Shown here one piece after another: positions 32,120-39,819 of a stretch of 45,724 nt of DNA. The first letter of the stretch is position 1. Each line of letters opens with the position of its first letter. The notes beneath the pieces were generated by a model, which was given only the letters and a program-made list of their open reading frames with translations, ran no database searches and was not told the origin of the DNA. Both the position numbers and the translations under genes were made by a program. The stretch comes from Flavonifractor plautii ATCC 29863 (GTDB lineage Bacteria > Bacillota > Clostridia > Oscillospirales > Oscillospiraceae): NCBI RefSeq assembly GCF_000239295.1, contig NZ_JH417833.1, forward strand, positions 1 through 45,724, given 5' to 3'.

Positions 32120-33076
32120 TCAGCCGGCGAAGAGCCGCCGGCAATTGAGCACGGTGAAATCCGCAAGGGTTCCGGGGGGGAAGCCGGCCGCCTCCAGCCG
32201 GGGCAGAAAGCGCTCCAGCAGGTAGCACAGGCTGATCTCGCCGCCGTAGGCGGCCATGCGCTGGGCGGTGGTGTCCAGAGACAGGAGCAGCCTCTGGGCA
32301 TACCCCCGCTCACACATGTGCCGCAGCAGCGCCATCTCCTCCTCGTCGGAGTGGTACTTGAAGCGGCCGATGGTGTCGTAGTCCAGGTACACGCCGGTGG
32401 CGGCGATGGCGTCATGGGGGCCGAAGTCGGCGGCCTGCCGGTCCACGTGGCAGACGATGAGCCGTTCCGGCGTCAGGCCCGCCCGAAAGCAGAGCTCCAG
32501 GGCGGGCAGGGTATTCTCCCCCCGCTCCGTGTGGAGCATCAGCGGCACCCCGCAGCACACCGCCGCCCGGGCGGCCGCCCGCAGCAAAACGGCGTACCGG
32601 CCCTCGGCGCCTTCGGCCGGAATGGCGGCCTTTACCAGGCCCGCCCGAAAGGCCGTCGGCTGCGCCGGGCGGCGGTCCGGCTCGGGCCGCCAGGGGAGCA
32701 TGCCCTCCAGCAGCTCACCGCAGTAGAGGTCGTACAGGCCCTCCTCATCCAGGCTGTGGACCCAGCAGTCCGCCGGGTAAAAGCCCAGCAGATGGTAGCC
32801 GGTAGAGGCCGCCACCGCCACGCTGCTCTCCCGCGACAGCGCGCCGAGGCGCTCTGCATCCCGTCCTGCGGCCACGGGCTGGGCGTCCGCCAGGAAGCCT
32901 CCCCCCGCCGCCCGGTAGGCGCGCAGCTCCTCCAGTGAACGAGCCGGGTCGTCCAGCCGGAGGGCGGGGTTTTTCTCCGCCATGGGCGTCCGGTGGACAA
33001 AGATGTGTTCATGGATCTGGCTGTGCCCCAGCGCGTCCGGTGCGATGGGGCCGCTGACGGTTTGCACATGGAACAT
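32120..33076 (-). CDS. Phosphotriesterase-family (PTE-like) lactonase
   Basis: A 318-residue amidohydrolase-superfamily protein. The binuclear metal site of PTE proteins is complete: His22 and His24 (IHEHIF), bridging Lys149 (GLVKAA), His182 (LHTERG), His210 (VCHVD) and Asp268 (SLDTT). Characterised relatives include sugar-lactone and sugar-phosphate-lactone hydrolases, which fits here better than organophosphate hydrolysis. AGGAGG is 7 bases before ATG 33076. It is the first gene of the seven-gene minus operon, whose promoter carries the exact GntR operator. Confidence 0.82.
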   Translation of the reverse strand: MFHVQTVSGPIAPDALGHSQIHEHIFVHRTPMAEKNPALRLDDPARSLEELRAYRAAGGGFLADAQPVAAGRDAERLGALSRESSVAVAASTGYHLLGFYPADCWVHSLDEEGLYDLYCGELLEGMLPWRPEPDRRPAQPTAFRAGLVKAAIPAEGAEGRYAVLLRAAARAAVCCGVPLMLHTERGENTLPALELCFRAGLTPERLIVCHVDRQAADFGPHDAIAATGVYLDYDTIGRFKYHSDEEEMALLRHMCERGYAQRLLLSLDTTAQRMAAYGGEISLCYLLERFLPRLEAAGFPPGTLADFTVLNCRRLFAG

Positions 33077-33111
33077 GACCTGACCTCCTGATAAAGTATC
33101 GTAGGATTGTA

Positions 33112-33140
33112 ACTATGTTACTACATAAAAGGGGAAGCAA
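33112..33140 (-). promoter_or_regulatory. Promoter and GntR operator 3 of the lactonase-to-SMP-30 operon
   Basis: Minus strand TTGCTT (33140-33135), a 17-base spacer and CATAGT (33117-33112). The palindrome TATGTTACTACATA (33114-33127, plus-strand reading) overlaps the -10 and spacer and is identical to operator 2. Confidence 0.65.
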
Positions 33141-33155
33141 ATTCCGCGCGTGCAC

Positions 33156-33902
33156 TCACTCGCGGAACAGCTCGACACGGAACCGGCTCTGGTCGCCCCG
33201 GTAGTGGGCAAAGGAGAGCTCAATCAGCTTGCCGCTCTGGTTATAGCCGATGGTCTGGAAATAGTGAACCGGGCGGCCCCGCTTCAAGCCCAAAACCGCG
33301 GCGTCCTCCGGGTCGGCGGCCCGGGCCTCGCAGATACGGGTGACGTGGGTGACCCGGGTGTCGTCCCGCTTGGACAGCACCTGATAGAGGGACTCCCGGT
33401 TAAAGTCGTGTCCCAGGATAAAGCTGCACGCTTCATAGGGCAGGTAGGTCTCCACCCGGACGATGGGCTCGTCGTCGGCAAACCGCTTGCGGTAGAGATA
33501 GATGGCCTTGGTGCCCGCGGGCAGCTCCATAAGCTGCGCCACCTCGGGCTCCAGCTCCACCAGCTTGAGATCCAGTACCTCGGTGCTGGGGGTACGGCCG
33601 GTGCTGCGTACGTCGTCGTCAAAGGACTGGATGCTCTGAATGAAGCCCTGTACCAGCTTGGGGTGGGCCACAAAGGTGCCCTTGCTCTTGATGCGGTACA
33701 GGTGCTCCTCCCGCACCAGGTCGGAGATGGCCTGGCGCACGGTGGTACGGCTGATGCCGAACATCTGGCTGAGCTCCATTTCGGTGGGAATCATGCTCCC
33801 CACCGGGTAATTTCCGTTGTCGATCTCCTCCAGGATCAGCTTTTCAAGCTGGAAATACAGGGGAATAGGCACATCCTTATCCAGTCTCTTGTCTTCCAGC
33901 AT
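33156..33902 (-). CDS. GntR-family (HutC subfamily) transcriptional regulator
   Basis: A 248-residue repressor-type protein. Residues about 10-78 form the GntR winged helix (PLYFQLEKLI, then IPTEMELSQMFGISRTTVRQAI and KSKGTFVA). The rest is a UTRA effector domain that binds a small ligand, usually a sugar or sugar phosphate. It is placed upstream of the minus sugar operon but with its own promoter, and a degenerate copy of the operator palindrome lies there, suggesting autoregulation. Its probable targets are the four units carrying that palindrome. The inducer is probably a pathway intermediate. Confidence 0.9.
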   Translation of the reverse strand: MLEDKRLDKDVPIPLYFQLEKLILEEIDNGNYPVGSMIPTEMELSQMFGISRTTVRQAISDLVREEHLYRIKSKGTFVAHPKLVQGFIQSIQSFDDDVRSTGRTPSTEVLDLKLVELEPEVAQLMELPAGTKAIYLYRKRFADDEPIVRVETYLPYEACSFILGHDFNRESLYQVLSKRDDTRVTHVTRICEARAADPEDAAVLGLKRGRPVHYFQTIGYNQSGKLIELSFAHYRGDQSRFRVELFRE

Positions 33903-33951
33903 GGCACGATCCCTTCCTCTCTTTTTACAGTCATTGCTTTAACTAGATTGG

Positions 33952-34000
33952 ATTGTTGTAACATATATACATTATAGTCTATAAAGGGGCCCCTTGGCAA
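33952..34000 (-). promoter_or_regulatory. gntR promoter with GntR operator 4 (degenerate)
   Basis: Minus strand TTGCCA (34000-33995), an 18-base spacer and TATAAT (33976-33971). ATTGTTGTAACATA (33952-33965) matches the reverse complement of the operator consensus at 11 of 14 positions and falls at the start of the transcript. A CCCCTT/AAGGGG hairpin at 33990-34005 may end the upstream dehydrogenase unit. Confidence 0.5.
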
Positions 34001-34086
34001 GGGGGTCAGGCAAATTCTCTAATTTTGCACAAAGAAATGAGTCAGATATCGCCGAACTGACCAGTCGCAGCCAGACGCTGCGCGGC

Positions 34087-34479
34087 CTACAGCCTCTGGC
34101 TGAACTCCACCGTCTCTCCGTTGGGGCCCAGTAGGTTGAAAAAGCGCACGCCGTTCTCCCAGAAGGGGAGGAACTGAATGGCATCTTCCAACGGGGCCAG
34201 GCCGGCCATCCGCACTTCCTCCCAGGCGGACTCAATGTCGTCCACGTCCAGGGCCAGGTGGTCGATGGCTCCGGGCCGGCGGGCGGGCGCGGCGCACTCG
34301 TAGGTTTCGATGCACAGGCCGCCGCAGGTGAGAAAGCACACCCGCTCCCCCGTGCCGGGATTGACAGTGCTGTGGGCCCGGACAAAGCCAAGGGACTCAT
34401 AAAAAGCGGCGGTCTCGTCCAGCGCGGCGGTGGGAAGCCCCAGGTGCTGTAGGCCGGTTACATGCTCTGCAATGCTCAC
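34087..34479 (-). CDS. VOC-superfamily (glyoxalase/bleomycin-resistance-like) protein
   Basis: A 130-residue two-module protein of the vicinal oxygen chelate fold. LQHLGLPTAALDETAAFYESLGF opens module 1, IDHLALDVDDIESAW opens module 2, and the end (LLGPNGETVEFSQRL) supplies a terminal Glu. His in module 1, His in module 2 and the final Glu are candidate metal ligands. VOC members include glyoxalases, epimerases and dioxygenases; this one cannot be assigned further. The start is GTG 34479, preceded by GAGGAGGGG. It lies 13 bases after the zinc dehydrogenase gene and is probably cotranscribed with it. Confidence 0.78.
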   Translation of the reverse strand: MSIAEHVTGLQHLGLPTAALDETAAFYESLGFVRAHSTVNPGTGERVCFLTCGGLCIETYECAAPARRPGAIDHLALDVDDIESAWEEVRMAGLAPLEDAIQFLPFWENGVRFFNLLGPNGETVEFSQRL

Positions 34480-34492
34480 GGAGCTCCCCTCC

Positions 34493-35542
34493 TCAGTCGT
34501 CGCTGGGGTCCACGTCGATGAGGACCTTCATGGTGGTTTCCTGGTGCGTATCGATGTACTCGTAAGCGGCCAGATAGTCGGTAAAGGCAAAATGCCTGCT
34601 CATCAGGGGCTGGAGCTGTACCATGCCCTCGCGTACAAAGCGGATGGCATCCACATAGTCCTCGTGGCGATACATCATGGTGGTGTTCAGATCCAGTTCG
34701 GAGTCGTTGAGCTTGGCCAGATCACAGTGGGCCAGGCCAGCGTACACCGCAACCAAGATGATGACGCTTCCCTTCCGGGCGTTCTGGATGGCCTGATCCA
34801 TGGTGGTGTCATTGCCCGCGCAGTCGTAGATGATGTCCGCCTTGTCGGGGCCGAAGCACTCCGTCAGAGCCGCGCCAAAGGGGCGGGTTTTGGTGTTGAC
34901 AGCGTAATCCGCTCCGCAGGTGCGGGCCAGCTCCAGCCGATAGTCGGAGATATCGGTGGCCATGACCTCGGCCGCGCCAAAGGCCTTCAGGGATTGAACC
35001 AGCAGAATGCCGATAGGGCCGCAGCCCAGCACGCATACCTTCTTGCCCGCTATGTCCCCCGCCCGCCTGGCGGCGTGCACCGTGACGGCCAGAGGCTCCA
35101 GCATGGCGCCCTCGTCATAGCTCATTCCCGCAGGCAGCGCCGTCACCTTTGAGGCGTCCACCGCGAAGTATTCACTGGCAGTTCCGGTGGTCTGAAAGCC
35201 CATAACCTTCAGGTTCTCGCAGAGGTTATACTTGCCGTGGGTGCAGGGGTAGCATTCGCCGCAGTACACCTGGGGTTCAATGGTCACCCGCTGACCCACC
35301 TGGAATTGGGTGACTCCCTCCCCCAGCGCCGCGACCTGGCCGGAGACCTCGTGGCCCTGGGTGACCGGGTACTTGGTGTAGGGGTGCTTGCCGTGGTATA
35401 CGTGGATGTCGGAGCCGCAGATGCCGATGCGCTTGATTTTCACCAGCACCTGCCCGGGCCCGGCCGTGGGAACGGGCACCCTGTCAAACCGGATCTCCCT
35501 GGGGGCCGTCATCACTTCCTGCAGCATGGTTTCTTGCATCAT
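34493..35542 (-). CDS. Zinc-dependent polyol dehydrogenase (L-iditol/threonine DH type)
   Basis: A 349-residue MDR enzyme. Catalytic ligands Cys42 (GICGSD), His64 and Glu65 (QGHEVSG) and structural Cys94, Cys97, Cys100 and Cys108 are all present, as is the nucleotide loop GCGPIG. Substrate would be a polyol or a 2-amino/2-hydroxy compound. The GTG at 35548 is too close to AAAGGAG; ATG 35542 has 7-base spacing and is used. It has its own promoter without the GntR palindrome, so it may be outside the sugar regulon although adjacent. Confidence 0.88.
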   Translation of the reverse strand: MMQETMLQEVMTAPREIRFDRVPVPTAGPGQVLVKIKRIGICGSDIHVYHGKHPYTKYPVTQGHEVSGQVAALGEGVTQFQVGQRVTIEPQVYCGECYPCTHGKYNLCENLKVMGFQTTGTASEYFAVDASKVTALPAGMSYDEGAMLEPLAVTVHAARRAGDIAGKKVCVLGCGPIGILLVQSLKAFGAAEVMATDISDYRLELARTCGADYAVNTKTRPFGAALTECFGPDKADIIYDCAGNDTTMDQAIQNARKGSVIILVAVYAGLAHCDLAKLNDSELDLNTTMMYRHEDYVDAIRFVREGMVQLQPLMSRHFAFTDYLAAYEYIDTHQETTMKVLIDVDPSDD

Positions 35543-35607
35543 ACTCACACTCCTTTGTTTGGTCCCGTCCGGTGTGCAGGGAGGCCGGACGGGTAAAATC
35601 CATCTAT

Positions 35608-35636
35608 ATCATGCGAGTATGGGAGGGGAAAGTCAA
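35608..35636 (-). promoter_or_regulatory. Promoter of the zinc dehydrogenase/VOC unit
   Basis: Minus strand TTGACT (35636-35631), a 17-base spacer and CATGAT (35613-35608). TATAGA just downstream is an alternative -10. Confidence 0.45.
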
Positions 35637-35694
35637 GAGGATTTTCGTGAAAAATGCACAGAACATCAGGTAAAATCAGCACCCCGCCGGGGAG

Positions 35695-35735
35695 AGAGCA
35701 GGGGCACTCCGGCTTACCCGGAGAGCCCCTGCTCT
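35695..35735 (-). terminator. Hairpin terminator after the stalk-domain protein gene
   Basis: AGAGCAGGGGCACTCCGG (35695-35712) pairs with CCGGAGAGCCCCTGCTCT (35718-35735), 18 bp with one mismatch, 5 bases beyond the stop. No clear T-run follows on the minus strand. Confidence 0.6.
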
Positions 35736-35739
35736 GGAA

Positions 35740-37293
35740 TCAGCCCTCTGTGACGCCGATAAAGCCGCCGCCGGTGGTGTAAATCTTATCAATGACCACC
35801 TCGGCTGGATCCCCAGAGGTGGGAACCGGGTCGGCGGGGGCCTCGGGGGCGGTCAGATCCACCACCACGGCCCCCTTGGGAGGCTCGGTTTCAGGGGCGG
35901 TCTTGCCCTCGGTGTACCGGCCGGACATGGAGAATTCCAAGTCCATCAGACCGGCGGCATCACACTGCATAGAGGCCTCCATCCTGCCGTCGGCGTCCAT
36001 GGACTCCTGGAGGAAGATGGACATGGGAGCGGAACCGTCGACATCGGCGGAGAGCTCTACGGACAGGTCATAGGCGGATACGTCATCTCCCCGCATGGTG
36101 AGGGTGAAGGTGAAGTCGGCGGCCACGCCGTCCTGCTCCAGGGCGTAGTGAAGGATGCGGTCGTTCCCGCTGACCGCCCAGGCGTCGTCCCGCAGGAGCT
36201 GGGCGGCCAAATCTACGGCCTGGGTCAGCTCGGAATAGGCGGTGTCCTTGTCATTGGGCTCCACGGTGGAGAGAAGCAGGGACAGCAGGGCGGTATAGTC
36301 CACGTCGCCGGTGGTCATCTCCATGAGGGCACCGTAGTCCAACCCCATGTCCTCATATATGGCACTCATATCCATAGAGTACCAAGTGTCGGCGGGCAGG
36401 CCGGCGGCCTGCTCCAAAAATGCTCCGCCCAGGCTGATATAGAGCTGTCCGGCCTCCAGATCGCCCCGGAGCTCCATATGGATACCTTCCTCGGCAAGGG
36501 CATCCAACAACTCGGTATCGCTGGCGCTCATACCTCCGTTCTGGCCATCCGTCAGAGCCTTCAGGAAGGGGCGCAGGTCCATAGTCAGGCCCATAGCGGC
36601 GTCCATCTTCGCGCCGCCGGCCATGACGCCCTCCAGAGTGCCGTCCAGGGTAATGGGCGCAGATTCCGCCGTACTTCCCAGAAGAAGGCCCGTCATGTCC
36701 AGAGAGGCGTCAAAGTCGGCGTTCATGTCCCAGATTCCCGTGCGGTACTTCTGGCCGTATGCCAGGTATTTTTCCAGATAGGTAAAGTCATACTTGGATA
36801 GGGTCTCCTCCACCAGCTTTTCCATGTCAATGAGGATCACGGTGCGGTCGCCGGCGTCCCAGCCCACGGCGCAGCCAAAGGCCTGAGCGGCAAAGCGTAC
36901 GGGCACATAGGTGCGGTTGTCGTGGGCGTAGGGGGCCGCGTCCATGGGGATGTGGGTGGTGACGCCGCTGCGCTCCACGGTGGCTGTTGTGCCGCCCAGG
37001 GCCATGGTGACGGTGGTGCCGTCCCGAACGGCGGTAATGGTCTGAGCGGCGGGGGAATAGCTCACCTCGGCCCCCATGGCCTCAAACACGGTGCGCACAG
37101 GCAGGAAGGTGCGGCCGTCCCTCGCCTCAGGTGCGGCGTCAGGGAAGGACAGATTCCGGCCGTCCAGTTGGACGGAGATGGCGGTGGATGGGGCGGAGGC
37201 GGGGACGGACTCCGCGGCCAGGGCGGAGGTGCCGTTACCCAACAGGGCTGCCGCACAGGCGACAGCCAGGGCGCGCTTGGGAAGTGTGTGCAT
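35740..37293 (-). CDS. Secreted protein with copper-amine-oxidase-type stalk domain
   Basis: A 517-residue exported protein. Residues 1-27 are a signal peptide (KRALAVACAAALLG, then ALAAE). Residues about 38-155 carry the Cu_amine_oxidN1 stalk repeats: DGRTFLPVRTVFEAMGAEVSYS and then DNRTYVPVRFAAQAFGCAVGWD. Despite the domain name there is no enzyme part. The remaining 350 residues are acidic, rich in Asp, Met and Ala, and match no family I recognise; they include repeated D-M-G-L-type strands suggesting an elongated beta fold. Probably a cell-wall or secreted binding protein. AGGAGG precedes ATG 37293; the longer frame from 37386 starts before the promoter and was rejected. Confidence 0.78.
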   Translation of the reverse strand: MHTLPKRALAVACAAALLGNGTSALAAESVPASAPSTAISVQLDGRNLSFPDAAPEARDGRTFLPVRTVFEAMGAEVSYSPAAQTITAVRDGTTVTMALGGTTATVERSGVTTHIPMDAAPYAHDNRTYVPVRFAAQAFGCAVGWDAGDRTVILIDMEKLVEETLSKYDFTYLEKYLAYGQKYRTGIWDMNADFDASLDMTGLLLGSTAESAPITLDGTLEGVMAGGAKMDAAMGLTMDLRPFLKALTDGQNGGMSASDTELLDALAEEGIHMELRGDLEAGQLYISLGGAFLEQAAGLPADTWYSMDMSAIYEDMGLDYGALMEMTTGDVDYTALLSLLLSTVEPNDKDTAYSELTQAVDLAAQLLRDDAWAVSGNDRILHYALEQDGVAADFTFTLTMRGDDVSAYDLSVELSADVDGSAPMSIFLQESMDADGRMEASMQCDAAGLMDLEFSMSGRYTEGKTAPETEPPKGAVVVDLTAPEAPADPVPTSGDPAEVVIDKIYTTGGGFIGVTEG

Positions 37294-37323
37294 GATTCCA
37301 TTCCTCCTTTTATCGGTAGAGCC

Positions 37324-37352
37324 ACTATAGCACGCTTTTTTTGCGGTGACAA
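37324..37352 (-). promoter_or_regulatory. Promoter of the stalk-domain protein gene
   Basis: Minus strand TTGTCA (37352-37347), a 17-base spacer and TATAGT (37329-37324), 30 bases before the start codon. Confidence 0.65.
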
Positions 37353-37435
37353 GAGGGCGGGAGCTCTTCTTATGAGGAAAAATCAAATTTTTTACTTTGC
37401 TTAGTCATGTTTGGAATAATCATCGCAGAGCCCCC

Positions 37436-37683
37436 GTGATACTGTCAACTGAGGTTATCTATCTTTGGGATAAACGGGGTGCGGAGCTTGAAGATCTACA
37501 GACCGGGCGGGGCTGAGCCAGGAGCAGCTCGCAGTCCGGCTCCAACTGGACGGGCTGGGGCTGACCCAAAAGGCCATCAGCCGGATGGAGACCGGGGAGC
37601 GGGTGGTGGCGGACTATGAGCTGGTCCACCTGGCCCGGGCGCTGGAGGTTGGTGTTCTGGAGCTGCTGGGCCTGGAGCCATAA
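37436..37683 (+). pseudogene. Broken XRE-family helix-turn-helix regulator
   Basis: The frame ending at TAA 37681-37683 encodes RAGLSQEQLAVRL, then LTQKAISRMETGERV and LARALEVGVLELLGLEP, a clear Cro/C1-type helix-turn-helix. The frame is closed upstream by a stop at 37486, and no start codon precedes the first helix. The preceding residues (GAELEDLQT) appear in another frame, so a frameshift near 37500 plus loss of the start is likely. Not functional as it stands. No other gene is visible in the 388-base gap, which also holds the stalk-protein promoter. Confidence 0.65.
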
Positions 37684-37720
37684 AAAGGGGGGCGTTCCCG
37701 TAGGGAACGCCCCCCTTTTT
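37682..37720. terminator. Strong bidirectional terminator
   Basis: AAAAAGGGGGGCGTTCCC (37682-37699) pairs perfectly over 18 bp with GGGAACGCCCCCCTTTTT (37703-37720) around a 3-base loop, with T-runs on both strands. It serves the MATE gene on the minus strand and the XRE remnant on the plus strand. Confidence 0.9.
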
Positions 37721-37724
37721 GGGG

Positions 37725-39107
37725 TTAGATGGGCCTGTGCTCCAGCTCCAGGCGCCGCTTTTCGAGAATGCGGGGGAGGCGCCAGAAGAAGATAGCGCCG
37801 GTGGTGGTGGCGGCCAGGATATCGGCCACCGGCTCGGCCAGAAACACGGCGAAAACCTGGTCGCTGAGGAAGCGGGGCAGGAGCAGGATCAGGGGAATCA
37901 GCAGGATCACCTTACGCAGCAGGGCTAGAAAGAGGGAGACGCGGGTCTGGCCCAGCGCCACGAAGGTCTGCTGGCAGGAGAACTGCACCCCCAGCATGAA
38001 CATACCGGCGGCATAGATGTGCAGCGCCCAGACGGCGATCTCCACCAGCTCCGGCTTGTCGTTAAACAGCGAGACAAACAGGCCCGGAAAGAGCTCCAGG
38101 GCGGCGCAGGCGGCACAGCTAAAGCACAGGGAGGAGAAAAAGAGCAGGCGAAAGGTCCGCTTGACCCGGTCCAACTGCCCGGCGCCGTAATTATAGCCCA
38201 CAATGGGCTGGGCCCCCTGGGACAGGCCCTGAAACAGAAGGGAAAAGACCTGCATGATACTGGAGCAGATGGTCATGGCGCCCACCGCCGGGTCGCCTCC
38301 GTAGGTCTTGAGGGAGGAATTGAAGGCGATGTTGACCAGACTCTCGGTGGACTGCATAATGAAGGGTGAGAGCCCCAGGGCCAGCACCGGAGCCAGCACC
38401 TTGGCATCCAGACGGAGAAGCCGCCGCTGAATCCGCAGCTTGGTGCGCCTGCCGCACAAAAAGCGCACCACCCACACGGCGGAGACGGCCTGGGCGGTGA
38501 TGGTGGCCAGAGCCGCGCCCTTTACGCCCATATTCAGGCCGAAGATAAGGATGGGGTCGAGGACGATATTGACCACCGCGCCGATAATCACCGAGGCCAT
38601 ACCGACGGTGGAGAAGCCCTGGGAGGTGATGAAGAAGTTCAGGCCCAGGGCCAGCTCCACAAAAATGGAGCCGTAGAGGTAGATATTCAAATAGTCCATG
38701 GAGTAACCGATGGTGTTCTCCGTAGCGCCGAAGAGGTAGAGCATGGGCTCCTTGCAGAGCTGGAATACCACGGTGGCGGCCAGGCCCAGGATCATCAGCA
38801 GCAGGGTGCAGTTGCCCAGAATTTTGTTGGCCTCGTCCAGCTTCCCCTCCCCCATGCGCACCACCGCCCGGGAGCCGCCCCCCATGCCCACCAGGGCGGA
38901 GATGGCGGAGACAAACAGAATCACGGGGAAGCAGATGCCCAGGCCGGTGAGGGCGAGATCGCCCTCACCGGGGATGTGCCCGATGTAGATGCGGTCCACG
39001 ATGTTGTAGAGGGCGTTGACCAACTGGGCGGTGACGGTGGGCACCGCCAGCCGCAGGAGGAGCTTGCCGATGGGATCGCGGCCCAGGTCGTTTTCGCGCT
39101 TTGCCAT
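37725..39107 (-). CDS. MATE family efflux transporter (third in window)
   Basis: A 460-residue membrane protein with about twelve helices. It opens with DPIGKLLLRLAVPTVTAQLV, then NALYNIVDRIYIGHIPGEGDLALTG, a MATE landmark with an acidic residue in the first bundle. Substrate unknown. AAAGGAGGAG precedes ATG 39107 by about 11 bases. It starts 3 bases after the stop of the HD-domain gene, so the two form an operon. It ends just before a strong terminator. Confidence 0.9.
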   Translation of the reverse strand: MAKRENDLGRDPIGKLLLRLAVPTVTAQLVNALYNIVDRIYIGHIPGEGDLALTGLGICFPVILFVSAISALVGMGGGSRAVVRMGEGKLDEANKILGNCTLLLMILGLAATVVFQLCKEPMLYLFGATENTIGYSMDYLNIYLYGSIFVELALGLNFFITSQGFSTVGMASVIIGAVVNIVLDPILIFGLNMGVKGAALATITAQAVSAVWVVRFLCGRRTKLRIQRRLLRLDAKVLAPVLALGLSPFIMQSTESLVNIAFNSSLKTYGGDPAVGAMTICSSIMQVFSLLFQGLSQGAQPIVGYNYGAGQLDRVKRTFRLLFFSSLCFSCAACAALELFPGLFVSLFNDKPELVEIAVWALHIYAAGMFMLGVQFSCQQTFVALGQTRVSLFLALLRKVILLIPLILLLPRFLSDQVFAVFLAEPVADILAATTTGAIFFWRLPRILEKRRLELEHRPI

Positions 39108-39110
39108 GGA

Positions 39111-39695
39111 TCAGCTCTCCTCCTTTTCCAGGAAATAGGTGGCCTCCATGTCGGCCACGCTGAGGGCGAAGGCCAGGGGATACTGCTGGAGGGCCTGGCC
39201 CACCAGCCGCTTGTCCTCGTCGCCGGAGAAGCCCATATGCCAGCGGATGGCCATGGCCTCCTCCCGGGTGAGGCGCAGGAAGCCGGAGAGGATGTAGACG
39301 CTCTTCTCCCCGTGGCCGTAGGGCAGGGGGTCCTCGTAGAAAAAAGTGGGCACCGCCTGCCACTTGCCGTCGGGGCCCTTCACGTTGCGGGAGCCCTCCC
39401 TGTAGCAGCCCGTCTTGCACACGTCGTGGAGCAGTGAAACCAGCGCGGCGCTCTCCGCCGGGTACTCCAGGCCGTACAGCTCCTTCACCCGCTCCCGCTC
39501 CAGGTAGGCGGTCAGGCAGTGGTAGACATTGACGCTGTGCTCACACAGGCCGCCCGCGTAGGCCCCGTGGAACCGGGCCGAGGCCGGGGCGGTGAAAAAA
39601 TCGCTTTTGTGCTCCAGGTAGTCCAGCAGGGCATCCGCCCCGTCCCGCCGGATGTTCTCCCGGTAGATCTCGATAAATTCTTCCTTGGCGCTCAT
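39111..39695 (-). CDS. HD-domain metal-dependent hydrolase
   Basis: A 194-residue protein. HD-fold metal ligands are seen as His in CEHSVNVY, the His-Asp pair in SLLHDVCK, later His in YGHGEKS and IRWHMG, and Asp in VADMEATYF. The family covers phosphohydrolases and nucleases; YhaM-type 3'-5' exonucleases have a similar HD half, but the nucleic-acid-binding OB domain is missing here, so a nucleotidase or signalling hydrolase is also possible. GGGAG precedes ATG 39695. It is the first gene of a two-gene unit with the MATE exporter. Confidence 0.8.
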   Translation of the reverse strand: MSAKEEFIEIYRENIRRDGADALLDYLEHKSDFFTAPASARFHGAYAGGLCEHSVNVYHCLTAYLERERVKELYGLEYPAESAALVSLLHDVCKTGCYREGSRNVKGPDGKWQAVPTFFYEDPLPYGHGEKSVYILSGFLRLTREEAMAIRWHMGFSGDEDKRLVGQALQQYPLAFALSVADMEATYFLEKEES

Positions 39696-39734
39696 GGGGC
39701 AGTCTCCCTTTCCGTTTCACAGATAGTAAAATCC

Positions 39735-39763
39735 AGTATAGCATAAATTCCGGTGAAAAGCCA
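39735..39763 (-). promoter_or_regulatory. Promoter of the HD-domain/MATE unit
   Basis: Minus strand TATACT (39740-39735) with an extended TG upstream (TGCTATACT). TGGCTT (39763-39758) is a weak -35 at 17-base spacing. Confidence 0.5.
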
Positions 39764-39819
39764 CCCTCGGCACCCCTGTTTCACACCCGGCATAGGATGG
39801 ACGGAATAGGAGGAGTGCT

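Noticed and set aside
28505-32938. 1477-codon open frame on the plus strand across the sugar operon
   Set aside because: It is antisense to six well-supported genes and its translation is Gly/His/Leu/Val-rich low complexity with no domain. GC-rich codon use on the opposite strand removes stops.
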